A stretch of 64,000 nt of DNA from Aselliscus stoliczkanus (lineage: Eukaryota; Chordata; Mammalia; Chiroptera; Hipposideridae), in assembly GCA_033961575.1 (NCBI GenBank), contig CM066732.1, forward strand, positions 84,189,687-84,253,686, written 5' to 3'. A program made the translations under genes and the position numbers. Of the stretch, positions 34,403-46,141 are shown piece by piece; positions within the stretch are counted from its first letter, which is position 1, and each line of letters opens with the position of its first letter. A model generated the notes under the pieces. That model was not told the DNA's origin. It worked only from the letters and a program-made list of their open reading frames with translations, and did no database searches.

Positions 34403-36570
34403 AAATCACCACTATAATACAAAAATGTTATTTATGTGTTTCCTTACTGATTTAATGAATTTCTTGATAAAATTTTAACTGCTCAGTTGTTTAGATATTG
34501 TTTAGTTTTCCTTTATAGTAACAGTCATAATTTTAGTGTTCCTTACAGTAATGACTACTATTACTATATCTTATTTTCCCTAAATGGATATTGTACTGTA
34601 ACATCATCCTGTCTTTCCTTGTGGAAAAAATTAGAAATTTCCTTGCATGTCAACAGCTCCCGAGGTGTTTGTGGTCCTCCGCCCACTACCCTTCATGGAA
34701 GAATATGCAGTGTCCTGTGAGTTGACTTGCCGATATCTGTTCATAATTAATGTCTCCAACACCTGGTCACTCAGAGACCCCATCCTCAGGAGGACACCCT
34801 CATCCCCAGCACTGAGACCTGTCTGCCAAGGTCTTTGGAAGTAATCTTATCCCCAGCTGAAAGGCTAGATTCTAATTCTATCTGATCACAACAGGCTGGG
34901 TCTCAGCCTTCCAACAGAGTTGCTTCAACCAAATCAGGATATACAAGGGTAATCTGCCAGAGGACATCAGAAGGTTAAAAGCTCGGATTTTTATTCAGTT
35001 CAGATGCGGTCCCTTTAGCTTTCCTCCCACAAGGGAAATATATTTAATATTATTAGGGAAAAATTTCCACTAACTGCAATTATGTTCAAAGCACTCATGG
35101 AAAATACTTTGAATGCACAAGGTTTCTCTCAGGGAAGAATCTTCATCATTTCAGAGGAGGATAAGGAGTCACTCATAAATTTCTCCCACCTACCCTAGCA
35201 TCCACGGTTAAGGGAATTAATTTGGTTTTGCCTTATCTTTATGACTAAGTAAGTTTTGCCTGACCTCTCAAATTCTCCTCACTCTGGAGGTTATATAACC
35301 AGAAGGTGTGGTAGTGAATTCTCAAGAAGGACGACAAAGGTGAAAATGGGGTAAAATTTGGAATCACCAATCACTGCCTAAATGTACGGGCTCTGGGAGT
35401 CTTCCTAAACTGTATCCATAAGCCATAGCAAGATGCTAAATCTCCTCATCCATTGTTTTTCATTGAGAAGTGTATTCCTTTTTGAGAGACAAGAAACATT
35501 TACTCCAGCTCTTATTTATTTAAATGGGAGACATCACTTACATAAAGAAGAAACTGCAGGTGAAAGCACAGCTACTGTCACTATATATTATTTTCTAAAA
35601 TGATTTATAATGCTGCACTCAGCATAAATAGTCAAAATTTAAAAAGAATCATAAAGGACAAAATGAATCCAACTCAATAAAGTCAAAGCCAAATCATTGT
35701 TCTTTAGTGTTTACGAGAACCTCAAAAATGTACGTGAAGTAAAAAGCTTCAGAAACAAAACAGTTGTACAGAATTCAGCTGAGTGCTTTGTATTTAGTAT
35801 GTGCCAAATGAACTTTCACTAAATTTTTCATCAATAACTGTGATGACCAATATACATTTATATGATCTTAGGTGAAGCCTGTGTAGCCTCAACATAACTG
35901 AGTTAATTCACTATTATAAATGCTACCATTAATTTGCCAAAATGATACTGTCAACTCTTCCTTATTTATCTAGTTGATTTATCACTCCCACATTCCATTT
36001 TATGTCTGACCTTAGAATGACATGCAAACCTAACGAAAGTGAGTGAAAATTGAGGACACCTGCAGATGAAGTTCAAAATCTAAAATCATAACAGTATGGG
36101 CATCGAGAATTAAAGAACTCTTGCTGTATACTCTCCAGGGATCAAGGTGGCAACAGGCTGTTCCAGTAGCCAGAGCCTCATGTTTGAGGAAGGAAACAGC
36201 CCTACAATGACTCCTCCAGGCAATTCTGCAGTGCGCTGTAGAGAAAAATCCAATCAGGGCATTACCTGATTGGGCACATTGATTTTTGCCCTAATAGGTA
36301 TGGATTACCTGCCAGGCCATCTAAGTGCACTGCAGAGAAAAGACAACAGATATTCTTCTCACACCCTGCTAGTAGCTTAATCCATTACCTTACATAGTGA
36401 CCAGAGCAGCCTCTGATTAATATGGCTCAGCCAGTTTGGGAATCTGGTTGGAGAGGCAGGGAAAACTGTTGCAGTGCTTCACAAATGATTCTAACTCAGA
36501 GATACCATGTAAAGGGTGCTGTAGGAAAAAAAAAAAAAAAAAACAGGTACAGATAAATTGTTGGTAGAGG
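34403..36570. other. Unassigned DNA
   Basis: No repeat or gene recognised. The 65-77-codon frames at 34487-34844 are unassigned. Confidence 0.35.
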
Positions 36571-37640
36571 TGACTATATCTAAGTGCTCATACAACAAGT
36601 AGACCTCCGTGCCTGTCCCCTTGAGATCTTTCAGTGGTTGACTTTGAAATTGGCATAATTTTTACCTTGGACTTCTTAGACCTCTGATAGTAAGACTGGC
36701 TGCTTTTACAAGAGGAACTGGTGCTGCTAGTTCTGAGTGGTTTCAGCCTCAATTTTAGGCAACAGGAACAGTTTCCACAATGCAGTGTGAAAGAGAGAGC
36801 TCCTGAGAGCCCCTTGGGGCTGGTCCTGTCTCCACCAGCAACAGTCATCCAGTCATCCTCCAGGTCAATTTCTCCATCTTCAACATGGGATTCAGAGGTT
36901 ATTCCGTGTCAAAATACAAAGGATTGTTCAGGGCAAATATTTGAGGAGCATTCAAATAATTTATAATTCTTTGACTGAGAAGCAAACAAGACCGTTGTGA
37001 TAGCCAGGAGGCACAGGCTGTGTGTGCAGAGGCAGAGAATGGAGACAATTAGTCAAGCAATTCCTGCAAAACCACTCCTACCTCCCACAAAGAAGGGAAA
37101 ACAATACACACATACCATTGCTTATCTCATTAATCAGAGTACACTAAGTTCTCACTTAATGGTCATCCATAGGTTCTTAGAACTGGAGCAAAATGAAGGA
37201 TGATAAAGCCATTTTTTATCATACGTTAACTGATAAAAACAAGAGTTAAATACCTAAGGCGTCTCATCAATGTTATAATAAAATGACTTTGAAGGAAATG
37301 ACATTGTTCGAGGATCTGCCTTACTTCAGATAAAAGAAGAAATCTGGCTGTCTGAATTACCTAGATAGTTCCATTAAAAATCTCAATTTCACCTGTGTAG
37401 GGATAACCTCAATAAGGACAATATTCTCTTCTTTAAGGAATGAGGTCCTAGACCTAAAACCACTTCTTTCTCTTTGAATTTAATTTCTGATGAGACAAAT
37501 TTTTATGCTATGGTCACCCAAGTGAACTTAAGACTAAGTTTCCCAGAATTTAGCTAAAGGGTTAAGATTCAGAGTTTTCCAGAACATGTCTCTTCAAAGC
37601 ATCTCCCTAGGGTGACAGACTGAACCCCAGAAATCTCTGG
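36571..37640. other. Unassigned DNA with an exon-like minus frame
   Basis: A minus-strand open stretch from about 36890 to 36588 contains an acidic segment (EDGEIDLEDDW) and a Ser/Lys-rich part (see findings). No gene named. Confidence 0.35.
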
Positions 37641-37644
37641 GTGG

Positions 37645-37897
37645 CTCTGAAACCAGAGGCCAAACAAGTCCTGGGCTCATGCTACCTGCCCCACTCAGCC
37701 AATAAACCGACACAGGAGTTGGGTCATAGAATAAACACCTATTATCAGAGCACCAGTGGTCTGAGAAGGCAGTGGGATTACCACCAGTGCTCTAATAATA
37801 AACAATTATTTTATGACCCAACTCCTGTGTCGGTCTATTGGCTGAGTGGTGCAGGCAGCATGAGCCCCCAACTAGTTTGGCCTCCACTTTCAACTCT
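37645..37897. repeat. Head-to-head inverted LTR R-U5 pair (family W)
   Basis: Left arm 37645-37772 is the reverse complement of right arm 37773-37897 (shared CCCAACTCCTGTGTCGGT and ATTGGCTGAGTGG) with about 10-15% mismatch and essentially no spacer. Both arms match the R-U5 of the LTR at 62168-62752. Confidence 0.85.
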
Positions 37898-38297
37898 TGC
37901 AAAGCATTACAATTTAGTCCCATGATCGTGCTGCCAGGAGATATACACCAAGATCATAACAGATTGCAATGCCTCTAGCTTAGACAAACTTTGGGAGATT
38001 TTACTGTGGTCATTATTCTAATTTCTGGAAAGAGTTTGTGAAAGATCTTCCCAAACCAAGAGATGGATGAGAGAATGATAACACCAATTTTGCACAATTT
38101 AAGTATTATTTGTAGGGGAAGGAAGGAGATTCACTCACTGTGTCTTGCTCTTTGATTCCAGAAATTAATCTACATTCTTAATTTTTCAAAGTCATTTGAT
38201 ATATTTATCTGGAAGCCTACACTTCTCAATTTATAAGACTAATTTAACTTCAATTGTTTATATAACACAGGGTCATTTAGCATAACTTCCTTGTCTT

Positions 38298-38842
38298 TGT
38301 CCAAGAAGAAAAAATTTCCTTTACACTCTTAAGTTCTTCTGGTTGGCCTAATAATTAAATTGACATGAGACAGATTCGCAGAAAAAAAAACAAATTAAAA
38401 TTTAATAACATGTACACCCCCTGTATTCATGGGAGACACTCAGGAACACTGAGTAACTTGCCAAAATGGCAGAAGCCATCACCTTAAATACCACCTTCAG
38501 CTGAACACAAAAGGAAACGTTGCAAGTGGGGAGTTAGTTATGGGAGGTCACCAGGAAAAGCACAGTAAACAAGGGTAAGGTTGTCCTGCAGATTTCAGTC
38601 CTTGCCTTCTTCCATCTATAAGAGTTTCTAGAAACTCCTATCCCTGGTATAAAGCAAGGGAGACACCCTTGCTTTACAAATGGAGATTTCCCTTACCAAT
38701 GTAAGTGTCCTTTACAGAGGGTAATTTCTACTTTGTTTTCAGAGCTTTTCCCATGAGTCCTGTTTCTTAAAAATTAACCAGCTTAAAGTAATCCTTATGC
38801 CAAAAAGAGATATTTTGGGGTGGCAAGTTCTGCTCCCCTACA
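38298..38842 (-). mobile_element. Complete solo LTR, family Y (minus)
   Basis: Bounded by TGTCCAAG... and ...CCCCTACA (TG...CA ends) with a 4-bp TSD TCTT at 38294-38297 and 38843-38846, as expected for ERV1-class integration. Copy B of the duplication carries the uninterrupted site (CTTATCTTCATAAAG near 53385). Confidence 0.92.
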
Positions 38843-38878
38843 TCTTCATAAAGTGGGTCATTTGAATAATGCATAATA

Positions 38879-39458
38879 TGAGGTTGGACAATGAACCTCA
38901 CGAACTAATCCTAGGAAAAGTGCTACATACCTCATTGCTGAATATCACTACAGTCACCATCAAAGTACTCCCCGTGGGAAGCTGTGAACTGACACACCAG
39001 TGCCTTGTCCATTCTTCAAAGTAATGTTGGAACTCTTTTTCTGGAATGACCATCAGAGCTGTCGTCGTATTACCCTTGATGTCTTGAATATCTTCAAAAT
39101 GTCTTCCTTTCAATATTTCCTTTTCTTAGGGTAAAGAAAGAAGTCATTGGGAGCCAGATCAGGTGAGTAGGGAGGGTGTTCCAATACAGTTGTTTGTTTA
39201 CTGGCTAAAAACTGCCTCACAGACAGTGCCATGTGAGCTGGTGCATTGTTGTGTTGTGAGAGCCATGAATTGGGGAAAAGTTCAAGTCATTTTCATCTAC
39301 CTTTTTCTCGCAGCCTTTTCAGCACTTCCAAATAGTAAACTTGATTAACTGTTTGTCCATTTGGTGCAAATTCATAATGCATAATTCATTCCTCTGACAT
39401 CAAAAAAGGTTAGCAACACTGTTGTAACAACTTCAAGAATGTAATTGTAAGACCTTGG
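38879..39458 (-). mobile_element. Mariner-like transposon with decayed transposase
   Basis: Flanked by TA on both sides (38877-38878, 39459-39460); copy B has the single TA in ATGCATAATAGTTATTG. Ends GAGGTTGGACAAT and the complement of ATTGTAAGACCTT form rough inverted repeats. The minus frame 38898-39113 contains a mariner-transposase-like stretch (KGRHFEDIQDIKGNTT, then FQHYFEEWTRHW). Only the C-terminal half is open; the upstream part toward 39400 is broken by stops. Confidence 0.88.
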
Positions 39459-39494
39459 TAGTTATTGAGAATTTTAATTCAAAATCTTTATGTT

Positions 39495-39593
39495 GGGCCG
39501 GCTGAATGGCGCGGTGGTTAAGTGCTGGCTTGGGAAGCCAGCAGCCCTGGTTTGGTTCCACATAAGAGGGCCAGTGACACTGCCCTCAAAAAA
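39495..39593 (+). mobile_element. Short tRNA-SINE (type A)
   Basis: GGGCCGGCTGAATGGCGCGG head to ACTGCCCTC and poly-A. TSD AAAATCTTTATGTT at 39481-39494 and 39594-39607. Confidence 0.93.
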
Positions 39594-40249
39594 AAAATCT
39601 TTATGTTACAGTAGCCTTGGGTGAAAGACAGGCAACCATCTATATTTATGACTGTAAGATGTTACATGTAACTTCCTAAGTATAACCAGGTTGCCTAGGG
39701 GGAAAAAAATGCTGCTTCTAGAAGCCCTTTCTGTTAAAGTATCTTATGTTCAGGAGAAACTGACAACAAATGTGACAATGCACACTTCATACCTACTTAT
39801 GCTACTACTTTATAAAACCTGAGCTCTGAGTGTCAGCCTTCCACGGCTTCTGTGAACTGTCAATTTCACTACCAAGTCTCATAAACTCGAGAAGCCAAAC
39901 TTTCTTATAACTTACTGCATAAGTCTTACCCCAAACCTGCACAGAGCTTAAAACCTCCCCTCTTGGCTTTAATGCCATACCCTTTTATCCAAGCAGTGCC
40001 GTTGCCCTGGTCCTAAGAGACAGGCTCTCCTTTCAGCTACTGTCTCAGGCCACCCCAGGTAATCAATCCTACACCCACCACTCCCACCCTTACTAGAACC
40101 ACACTCCTGCTGGACTCATCCTGGAACCTGATTCAGATCAGAGCAACCCAATATTATACAGGAAACTAGAGCAGCAAGAGAAATAAAATTGGTCTCTTAA
40201 TCTTTCTCAGTAAGGATTTCTTAAACATACAACTTGAAACATACAACAT

Positions 40250-40320
40250 ATATCTTCAATATATATATATCTTCAAGTTGTATTCAATATATATATTCTA
40301 TATTCTATATATATATTCCA
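40250..40320. repeat. AT-rich simple repeat
   Basis: Repeated ATATATAT and CTTCAA units next to the end of copy A. Confidence 0.8.
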
Positions 40321-40769
40321 GACCAACAAGCTCTACCTTGTTTTAGAGATTCAAGCAAAAAACATGATGCTGGAATATATGTGAAAATCAAAGATCTTGT
40401 CACAACAGAAAGTATGTCAAAGTATTATGACTATATATATCAGGTTTCAAATGTGGATGGAAAGGGGGCCACAGGTGAAATCTGACAAGCTCAGGAGACT
40501 GAAGATAACCACATAAGATGGTGTGAACATAAAAATTCCTAACAAGGTGGGCCACAGTAGGAAATCACATATTTAGTCTGTAGTTTCCTTGACAAAGGTC
40601 AATCTCTACCTTAAGTATGCCTGTCTATTGTCTTTTTGCACCTAAAATAACATCCTTGCAATGTCAGTAATCCCTTTTTCTGGACCAGAGCAGGAAACTA
40701 TAGAATCCCTCATTATTATTCTTGTCTCCTGATTATCAACTCTATGTGCTGTAAAAAGTGAACTATTAG

Positions 40770-40881
40770 GGGGCCGGCCTAGTGGCGTGGTGGTTAAGCG
40801 CTGGTTTGGGAAGCCAGTGGCCCCGGTTCTGGTCCCACATATGAGGGCCAATGACACTGCCCTCAAAAAAAAAAAAAAAAA
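40770..40881 (+). mobile_element. Short tRNA-SINE (type A) in LTR
   Basis: GGGGCCGGCCTAGTGGCGTG head to CTGCCCTC and poly-A. Perfect 17-bp TSD AAAAAGTGAACTATTAG at 40753-40769 and 40882-40898. Confidence 0.95.
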
Positions 40882-40898
40882 AAAAAGTGAACTATTAG

Positions 40899-41038
40899 GG
40901 TCAGCCAAGTGGCTCAGTTGGTTAAGAGCTCGCTCAAGAGTGTGAGCTGAGCTCTGAGCAACAGCAGTTCAATGCCCAGCCCGAGCTGAGCTGCCAACAG
41001 GTGGCAGGACGGCTCAGCTAAAAAAAAAAAAAAAAAAA
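40899..41038 (+). mobile_element. Internally deleted trimeric-type tRNA-SINE
   Basis: GGTCAGCCAAGTGGCTCAGT head, then jumps to GCCAACAGGTGGCAGGACGG and poly-A; the third unit and T+ tail are missing. Begins right at the TSD of its neighbour. Confidence 0.85.
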
Positions 41039-41385
41039 ATTAACTATCCTGTACTCACCTATGTAAAATAAATATCTGTCTCTCCAATTCACTTTTATCT
41101 AATCCCAGAGATTTCCTTGCTTTGCTTTCTTGTACCCGCTTAATGTACCTCCAATGGATTTCATATAACCCTCCTCCTTTGATTCTACATGTAAAATAAA
41201 CTGCAAACCACCATTTTGAGGAGCATTTTCTCAGTCCATTGAGATTTTGCTTCCCGGCAATTGTCAGTCAGTTTGGCTCAAATAAACTCTTGTAAGCTTT
41301 TTCTTAGGCTGGATGTTTTTTTGTCCACACAAAGTTTTAAATATTTGTGGGAAAATATCTTCTTAGATCTATGCAGGCTTCCACA

Positions 41386-41388
<3 letters not shown>

Positions 41389-41429
<41 letters not shown>

Positions 41430-41462
41430 TACACACACACATATACATATATACATATATAT
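41389..41462. repeat. (CA)n / (ATAC)n microsatellite
   Basis: About 15 CA units, then mixed ATAC and ATAT units. Confidence 0.95.
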
Positions 41463-41675
41463 GCAAAAAATTGTATACAGTGGACACTTTGATCAATGTT
41501 GTTCAAGCAGTAGTTCACCGTAATCAGAAGTGTCTGGATGCTGATGGTAACCATTTTGAGCACCTCTTGTAATTTCAGAAGTCAAACGTGACTTGTATTC
41601 ATCTTTTGTTATTGGTATATATTGAGTATTACAATTTTAATAGTTTTTTCCTTTCTTAAAATGTGTACATTTTTT

Positions 41676-41677
41676 GG

Positions 41678-41718
<41 letters not shown>
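41676..41718. repeat. (TA)n microsatellite
   Basis: About 20 uninterrupted TA units. Confidence 0.95.
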
Positions 41719-41720
<2 letters not shown>

Positions 41721-41768
41721 CTTATAATTAAATATCAGGTTAAAAAGAGATCTTAGCACACTGAAGCA

Positions 41769-42835
41769 TGTGGGAGCATAAATCATAATTTTCCTCCCAC
41801 CTTTCTAAGTTGTTCTAGCTGGACTAATAATCAAATTATCATGAGACAGATCAACAAGAGAAAATGACCAAATCTGTTATGTATATATGTGGGTGCCATC
41901 AGAATATGAAACTCCAGGAGAAGCAGAGTTTGCCACCCCAAAATATGCCTTTCTGGGATATTGCTTATGTCCATCTGGCTATTTTTAAGAAACAAAAGAC
42001 TCAGGAAGAAACTTTGATGTGCCCCCTTAACTGCCTAAAAGTATTTAGAGGACCTGCTCCAGGAAGGGAGCTATCATAGATAACTATAGTTTAATATAAA
42101 CCAGTGCGTGATAGATGAGGGGAACCTAGTAAAGCCCTTTGATCAAATTCCTCTTTTATCCTACTGTTAAAGATGATCCAATGAATATTTAAATATCAAA
42201 CATTTGTGTTTCTATTTCCATGTGAATTGCCTTCCTGACCTTTGAAATCCCAAACCACAACCTCCCGCCCCCTTTTCTCCTTAGCTCAAGGTGGCATATA
42301 AGCCTTAACTGCACGATCTGCCCTCAGTTTCCATATACTTAAGGAAACCTCATAAATACATACTCAATATATTTGGTTATTGTCTCCAGTTAACATGTCA
42401 CATGTCAATTTGATTATTAGACCATCCAGAAGAACTCAGAAAGGTAGAAGGAAAGTCACTTTTCTTCCCCAACAGACCTGTGGACATATTGAGCAGTTGG
42501 GGCTTATCTGCCACATGGGACTGGGCTTTCAAAGGGAAGATAGAAAATTCACAGGTAGGTGAGTTGTTGGGCTTCCCAGAACCAATGTGAAACATAGGGG
42601 TTATAACAAACAGACTTTTGTTTGGATTCTCCCTGTCTGCCACACTTAATTCATATGTGCTAAGGTGAATATGCTAAGCTTCCTCTCTGAGCAGGCATTT
42701 CTATCTGAATTCCTTCAGGAAGGTTAACTCAAAACAAACCTCTTCTTGTGTTTGTTGGGCTTTAATTGTTTTCAGTTCAAAACAATCGGCATGCCAGGAT
42801 GGTAAATTCTGGGGAGACTCTTTCTGGGACTCTGA
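41769..42835. mobile_element. Nested family-Y LTRs: plus copy inside a minus copy
   Basis: 41769-41900 is the R-U5 end of a minus Y LTR (ATCATGAGACAGATCAACAA). About 41903-42476 reads as a full plus Y LTR: GCAGAGTTTGCCACCCCAAA near its start, TATATTTGGTTATTGTCTCC and CATGTCAATTTGATTATTAG near its end, stopping CCCCAACA. About 42640-42835 (TTCAGTTCAAAACAATCGGC) is the other end of the minus LTR. Boundaries approximate. Confidence 0.6.
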
Positions 42836-42912
42836 TAAACTGAAATATGGACCTACAGGCCCATTAAATCAATACTGATATTTGCAAGACCTAAGCAAAA
42901 TGAGGGGGAAAT

Positions 42913-42914
<2 letters not shown>

Positions 42915-42961
<47 letters not shown>
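42915..42961. repeat. (GT)n microsatellite
   Basis: About 23 GT units. Confidence 0.96.
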
Positions 42962-42962
<1 letters not shown>

Positions 42963-43655
42963 GGTTACTACTGTCCTTAACCTGAAAGACCTATTCTTTA
43001 TTATGTCTTTTCTATTTTTTTCTGTAAAATTATCTTTTTTTTTTTTTAAATGAAATGATGGTCATGATAGAAAGTTGTCTTGCTTTTTTTGTTGTAAATC
43101 GTTTGTTTTTTATTTGGCAAAATAAAATGTTGGAAACCTAATACGTCACCAAATTTTGGGGGTGGCATGAGTATTTGACTGATCCTTGAATTCCTTATAT
43201 CTGGGGTGTAAGACAACATATACCAAACTCTATCTGATGTTTGAATGCTTCTTAATAACCTTCCCCCATCGGTCCTCGTTCTAGCTCCTGTGGGACACAC
43301 AGACTTAGTTGCCCTTCTTCCACATGAAAGCACTTTCTATAGTCGAAGACAGTTCCTCTGTTCTCCCCAGGATTTTTTTCTTCAGAATAAAAACTTCTTT
43401 ATTGTCTTCACCTACCTGTTTGAGCCAGACCTTTAAACAGAGACTGTGAGGAGGAAAAAAAACTTTTTTAAAATACAGAAATAAGTATATGCTATTATCA
43501 TTATCATTACCATTTATGGAAAGAAATCACATCTCTTCTATGTTTTATTAATAAGGAAACTGAATCCAACTGGCTTAACCAAGGTCAAACAGCTTATATA
43601 TGATATTCAGTACTCAGCAAATCAACATGCCGAGCCATTGCTAAATGTATGCATT
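42962..43655. other. Unassigned DNA with a MIR-like end
   Basis: 43485-43605 resembles MIR (AATAAGGAAACTGAATCCAA). The 95-codon minus frame 43046-43333 is unassigned. Confidence 0.4.
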
Positions 43656-43673
43656 AAAACAAAGGGCAGAGAG

Positions 43674-44126
43674 GGCCGGCCGAGTGGCGCATTGGTTAAG
43701 AGCTGGTTTGGGGATGCCAGCGGCCCCAGTTTGGATCCCACATATGAGGGCCAGTGACACTGCCCTCTACAGCTAACAACAGCTCCCCCTGGAGCTGGGC
43801 TGTGCAAGCCCTGGCGACGGTGTAGGCTGCAGCCTCTGCTGCAGTGGGCTGCCATAGGCTACAGTGAGTGGCTGGCAGCCAGTGTGAGCTGCCAATAGCC
43901 ACGGTGAGCAAAATCCAGAGGCCAGCGACCGATCTGCCTCATCCAGGAAGAGCGCAATGAACGATACCAACATGGGCCAGTGAAGTAACGTCCTCTGCAA
44001 CTAGACTGAAGAACAAAAAAAGACAGCAACTTGTCTGTTCCCCTTCCCCAATTCCCCAACGCTGTTCCCCTCCCCCAATTCCCCAATAAAATCTTTAAAA
44101 AAAAAAGTTTAAAAAAAAAGTAAAAT
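43674..44126 (+). mobile_element. Long composite tRNA-SINE
   Basis: GGCCGGCCGAGTGGCGCATT head, box B-like GTTTGGATCCC, CTG-rich middle, CCCCAATTCCCC tail repeated, AATAAAATCTTTAAA. TSD AAAACAAAGGGCAGAGAG / AAAACAAAGGACAGAGAG (43656, 44127). Confidence 0.94.
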
Positions 44127-44144
44127 AAAACAAAGGACAGAGAG

Positions 44145-45740
44145 AGTAGCAGATGTATATAAATTGATTCAATAACATTTTCATTGTATACACTGTGTCA
44201 TGCATTACTGTAGCAGCAAGGTTACAGGGAATATGGAAGAGGTCCTGCTTTTGAGGAGCTCACAATCATGACACAGTATGTAAATAAAATAGTGAAAGCA
44301 TTAAAGAGTTGCCCAAGATAATAGAAATACAAGCAAGTAATTTCACTTGGCAGAGTCGGAAATGCTCATGAGAGGATGTGACATTTAGGCTAGGCCATGA
44401 AGGATGAGGAGGAGTTTCCCAAGAAGTCTGAATTGTTACCTAAGATATTTACTGCAAAGGAAGAACGTGTTTAAAGGAGAAATAGAATGAGTTCAATTCC
44501 AGAGTTAAACTTCAGGTAGCTTTGAGACATCCAAAGGAAAGAGCTAAGAGGCAATTACACCATGTTAAAGAAAATTTAAAAAACATACTTATGAGGTACA
44601 TATACACAAAAAGTAGAGCTGTAAATAACTTTTTCACTTTTCTATCAAATTGGAAAATGCTTGGTATAAAAGCTTAGGGACAGTTACTTTCAACTATGAT
44701 CTACGAGGGTTTTTCTTTTCTGAATTATGGTGCAGAAATCCATTTTCATTGATAATGATTAAACGAGAAAGAAAATAGGAAAAATATCCTCCAAAGAAGT
44801 GAGTTTCAACAGTGTGAGAGTAAAGTTAATCATCATCATTCTTCCTATCTTTAACTCACAGATACATTCATACAGTTAATCTACAGCCAATAGGTTCCCA
44901 GTGTTGAAAGAATATTTACCTTAGTTTGCCATTCTACAAAAACAGAAGTAAACAGGTAGCCTTAGCTTTGAAATTCCTTGAGATTTTCTGCTTACCATAA
45001 TTTTCATATAAATATGGAAGTGACTTCTTAATACCAATAAGCACTCTGTGATTCATTTCATCCTAGCAGAGATAGGTAGTTTGGTTTGAGTCCCAGCAGA
45101 TTTCAAGCCTGTCTCCAAGATACAAAGATAGGGATTTGCCATCATTAACTCTGTCTCTCAAGGCATATGGCTGGTGGGCTGAGAAACCAGCCAAGAATCC
45201 AGTGTCTGCCATGTGTCAAGCAGTGTCGCTCTGAGGACTGATCTTTCAAGGAAGAGAGCTTATATCAGGGTTACTCCGTAGTGAGAGCAGCTGCATACAA
45301 CAGGCTGCACTTGTAGGACAGAGTTCTGGCATGATCTCTTCAACTATGTGTTCACTGAGCCTGCCTCCTCTTTGCTCCCTCCAACACCACAGACTCTACT
45401 GCTGGTCTCGTGGGATGTGAGCTTGAACCTAAATCATCATCTTAGCATCTGGCTAAGCTAAAACACAATGCCATGCACATAGCAGTAGCTCAATAATTAT
45501 TTCTTGTTTGATAGATGCAGCCCAAAACAACAATTACGAATTTCAAAAATGAATTTGAATCAATAAAAACTAGCAACACTCTCTGCTCACAGGCTTAGTA
45601 TACACAGTTAGAAGTCTTCATAGGCATTGATCCAGAAACTTCCTGCTGGGATTGTTTACACCTTCCTGTCTCTTGAAAGTTTGAACTTGGAATTTTGAAC
45701 AACAACCTGGGTAATCAATTTGGTTTATTTTAACATCTAA
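44145..45740. other. Mostly unassigned DNA with an L2 fragment
   Basis: 44200-44440 resembles sense L2 (TTTTGAGGAGCTCACAATCA, then CATGAAGGATGAGGAGGAGT). The rest shows nothing recognisable. Confidence 0.45.
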
Positions 45741-45742
45741 TA

Positions 45743-46141
45743 CTGTTGTGGGAGTCTCAGATCTCCTGCCTCAAAGGTCAGCAAGCTGATTACTATGCAA
45801 GCACGGTTTAATACGGATATATTCTCAGGGAAGAGAACGGGCCTAGCTGAGGTGGGAGAGAGAGGCATAAGCCCCTGGTCCCCTTGTCCCAAAGACTTAT
45901 AGTTTGCTAGGTGGGGTGAGACAGTTACATATTGATTTGGTGGAAAAAGGTGCTCTTCCAGGGGAGGGCATGACCTCCTAAGATGGGTGGAGGTCTGTTG
46001 ACTTAGATCTTTACCTTGAAACCACCTCTCCTCATCTGTTGTAAAAACAGATACATGGCTGGAGGCAGTTAATCAAAGCTAGTTATGAGCTTTTTCTGTG
46101 GGCACCATGAAGGGGCTCCCACCCCTCCACCCTTCTCCTAC
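45743..46141. mobile_element. Possible solo ERV LTR
   Basis: Runs from TGTTGTGGGAGTCTCAGATC to TTCTCCTACA, with TG...CA ends and LTR-like composition. No TSD was evident and no second copy is in the window. Confidence 0.4.

Larger units (their letters stand above)
37970..40217 (+). repeat. Duplicated block, copy A
   Basis: Direct homology by eye with 53030-54372, for example GGGAGATTTTACT, TAATTTCTGGAAAGAGTTTG, CAGCCTT..ACGGCTTCTGTGAACTG and CATCCTGGAACCTGATTCAG. Copy A additionally holds an LTR (38298-38842), a mariner-like element (38879-39458) and a type-A SINE (39495-39593), plus about 155 bp at 39637-39805 that copy B lacks. No coding sequence is recognised in the shared part. Confidence 0.85.
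40452..41317 (+). mobile_element. ERV LTR, family X copy 2, with two SINEs
   Basis: Aligns with 10910-11583 (TGACAAGCTCAGG, CTTCCTTGACAAAGGTCA, TGTCAGTCAGTTTGGCTCAA). Interrupted by two SINEs at 40770-41038. Confidence 0.8.
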
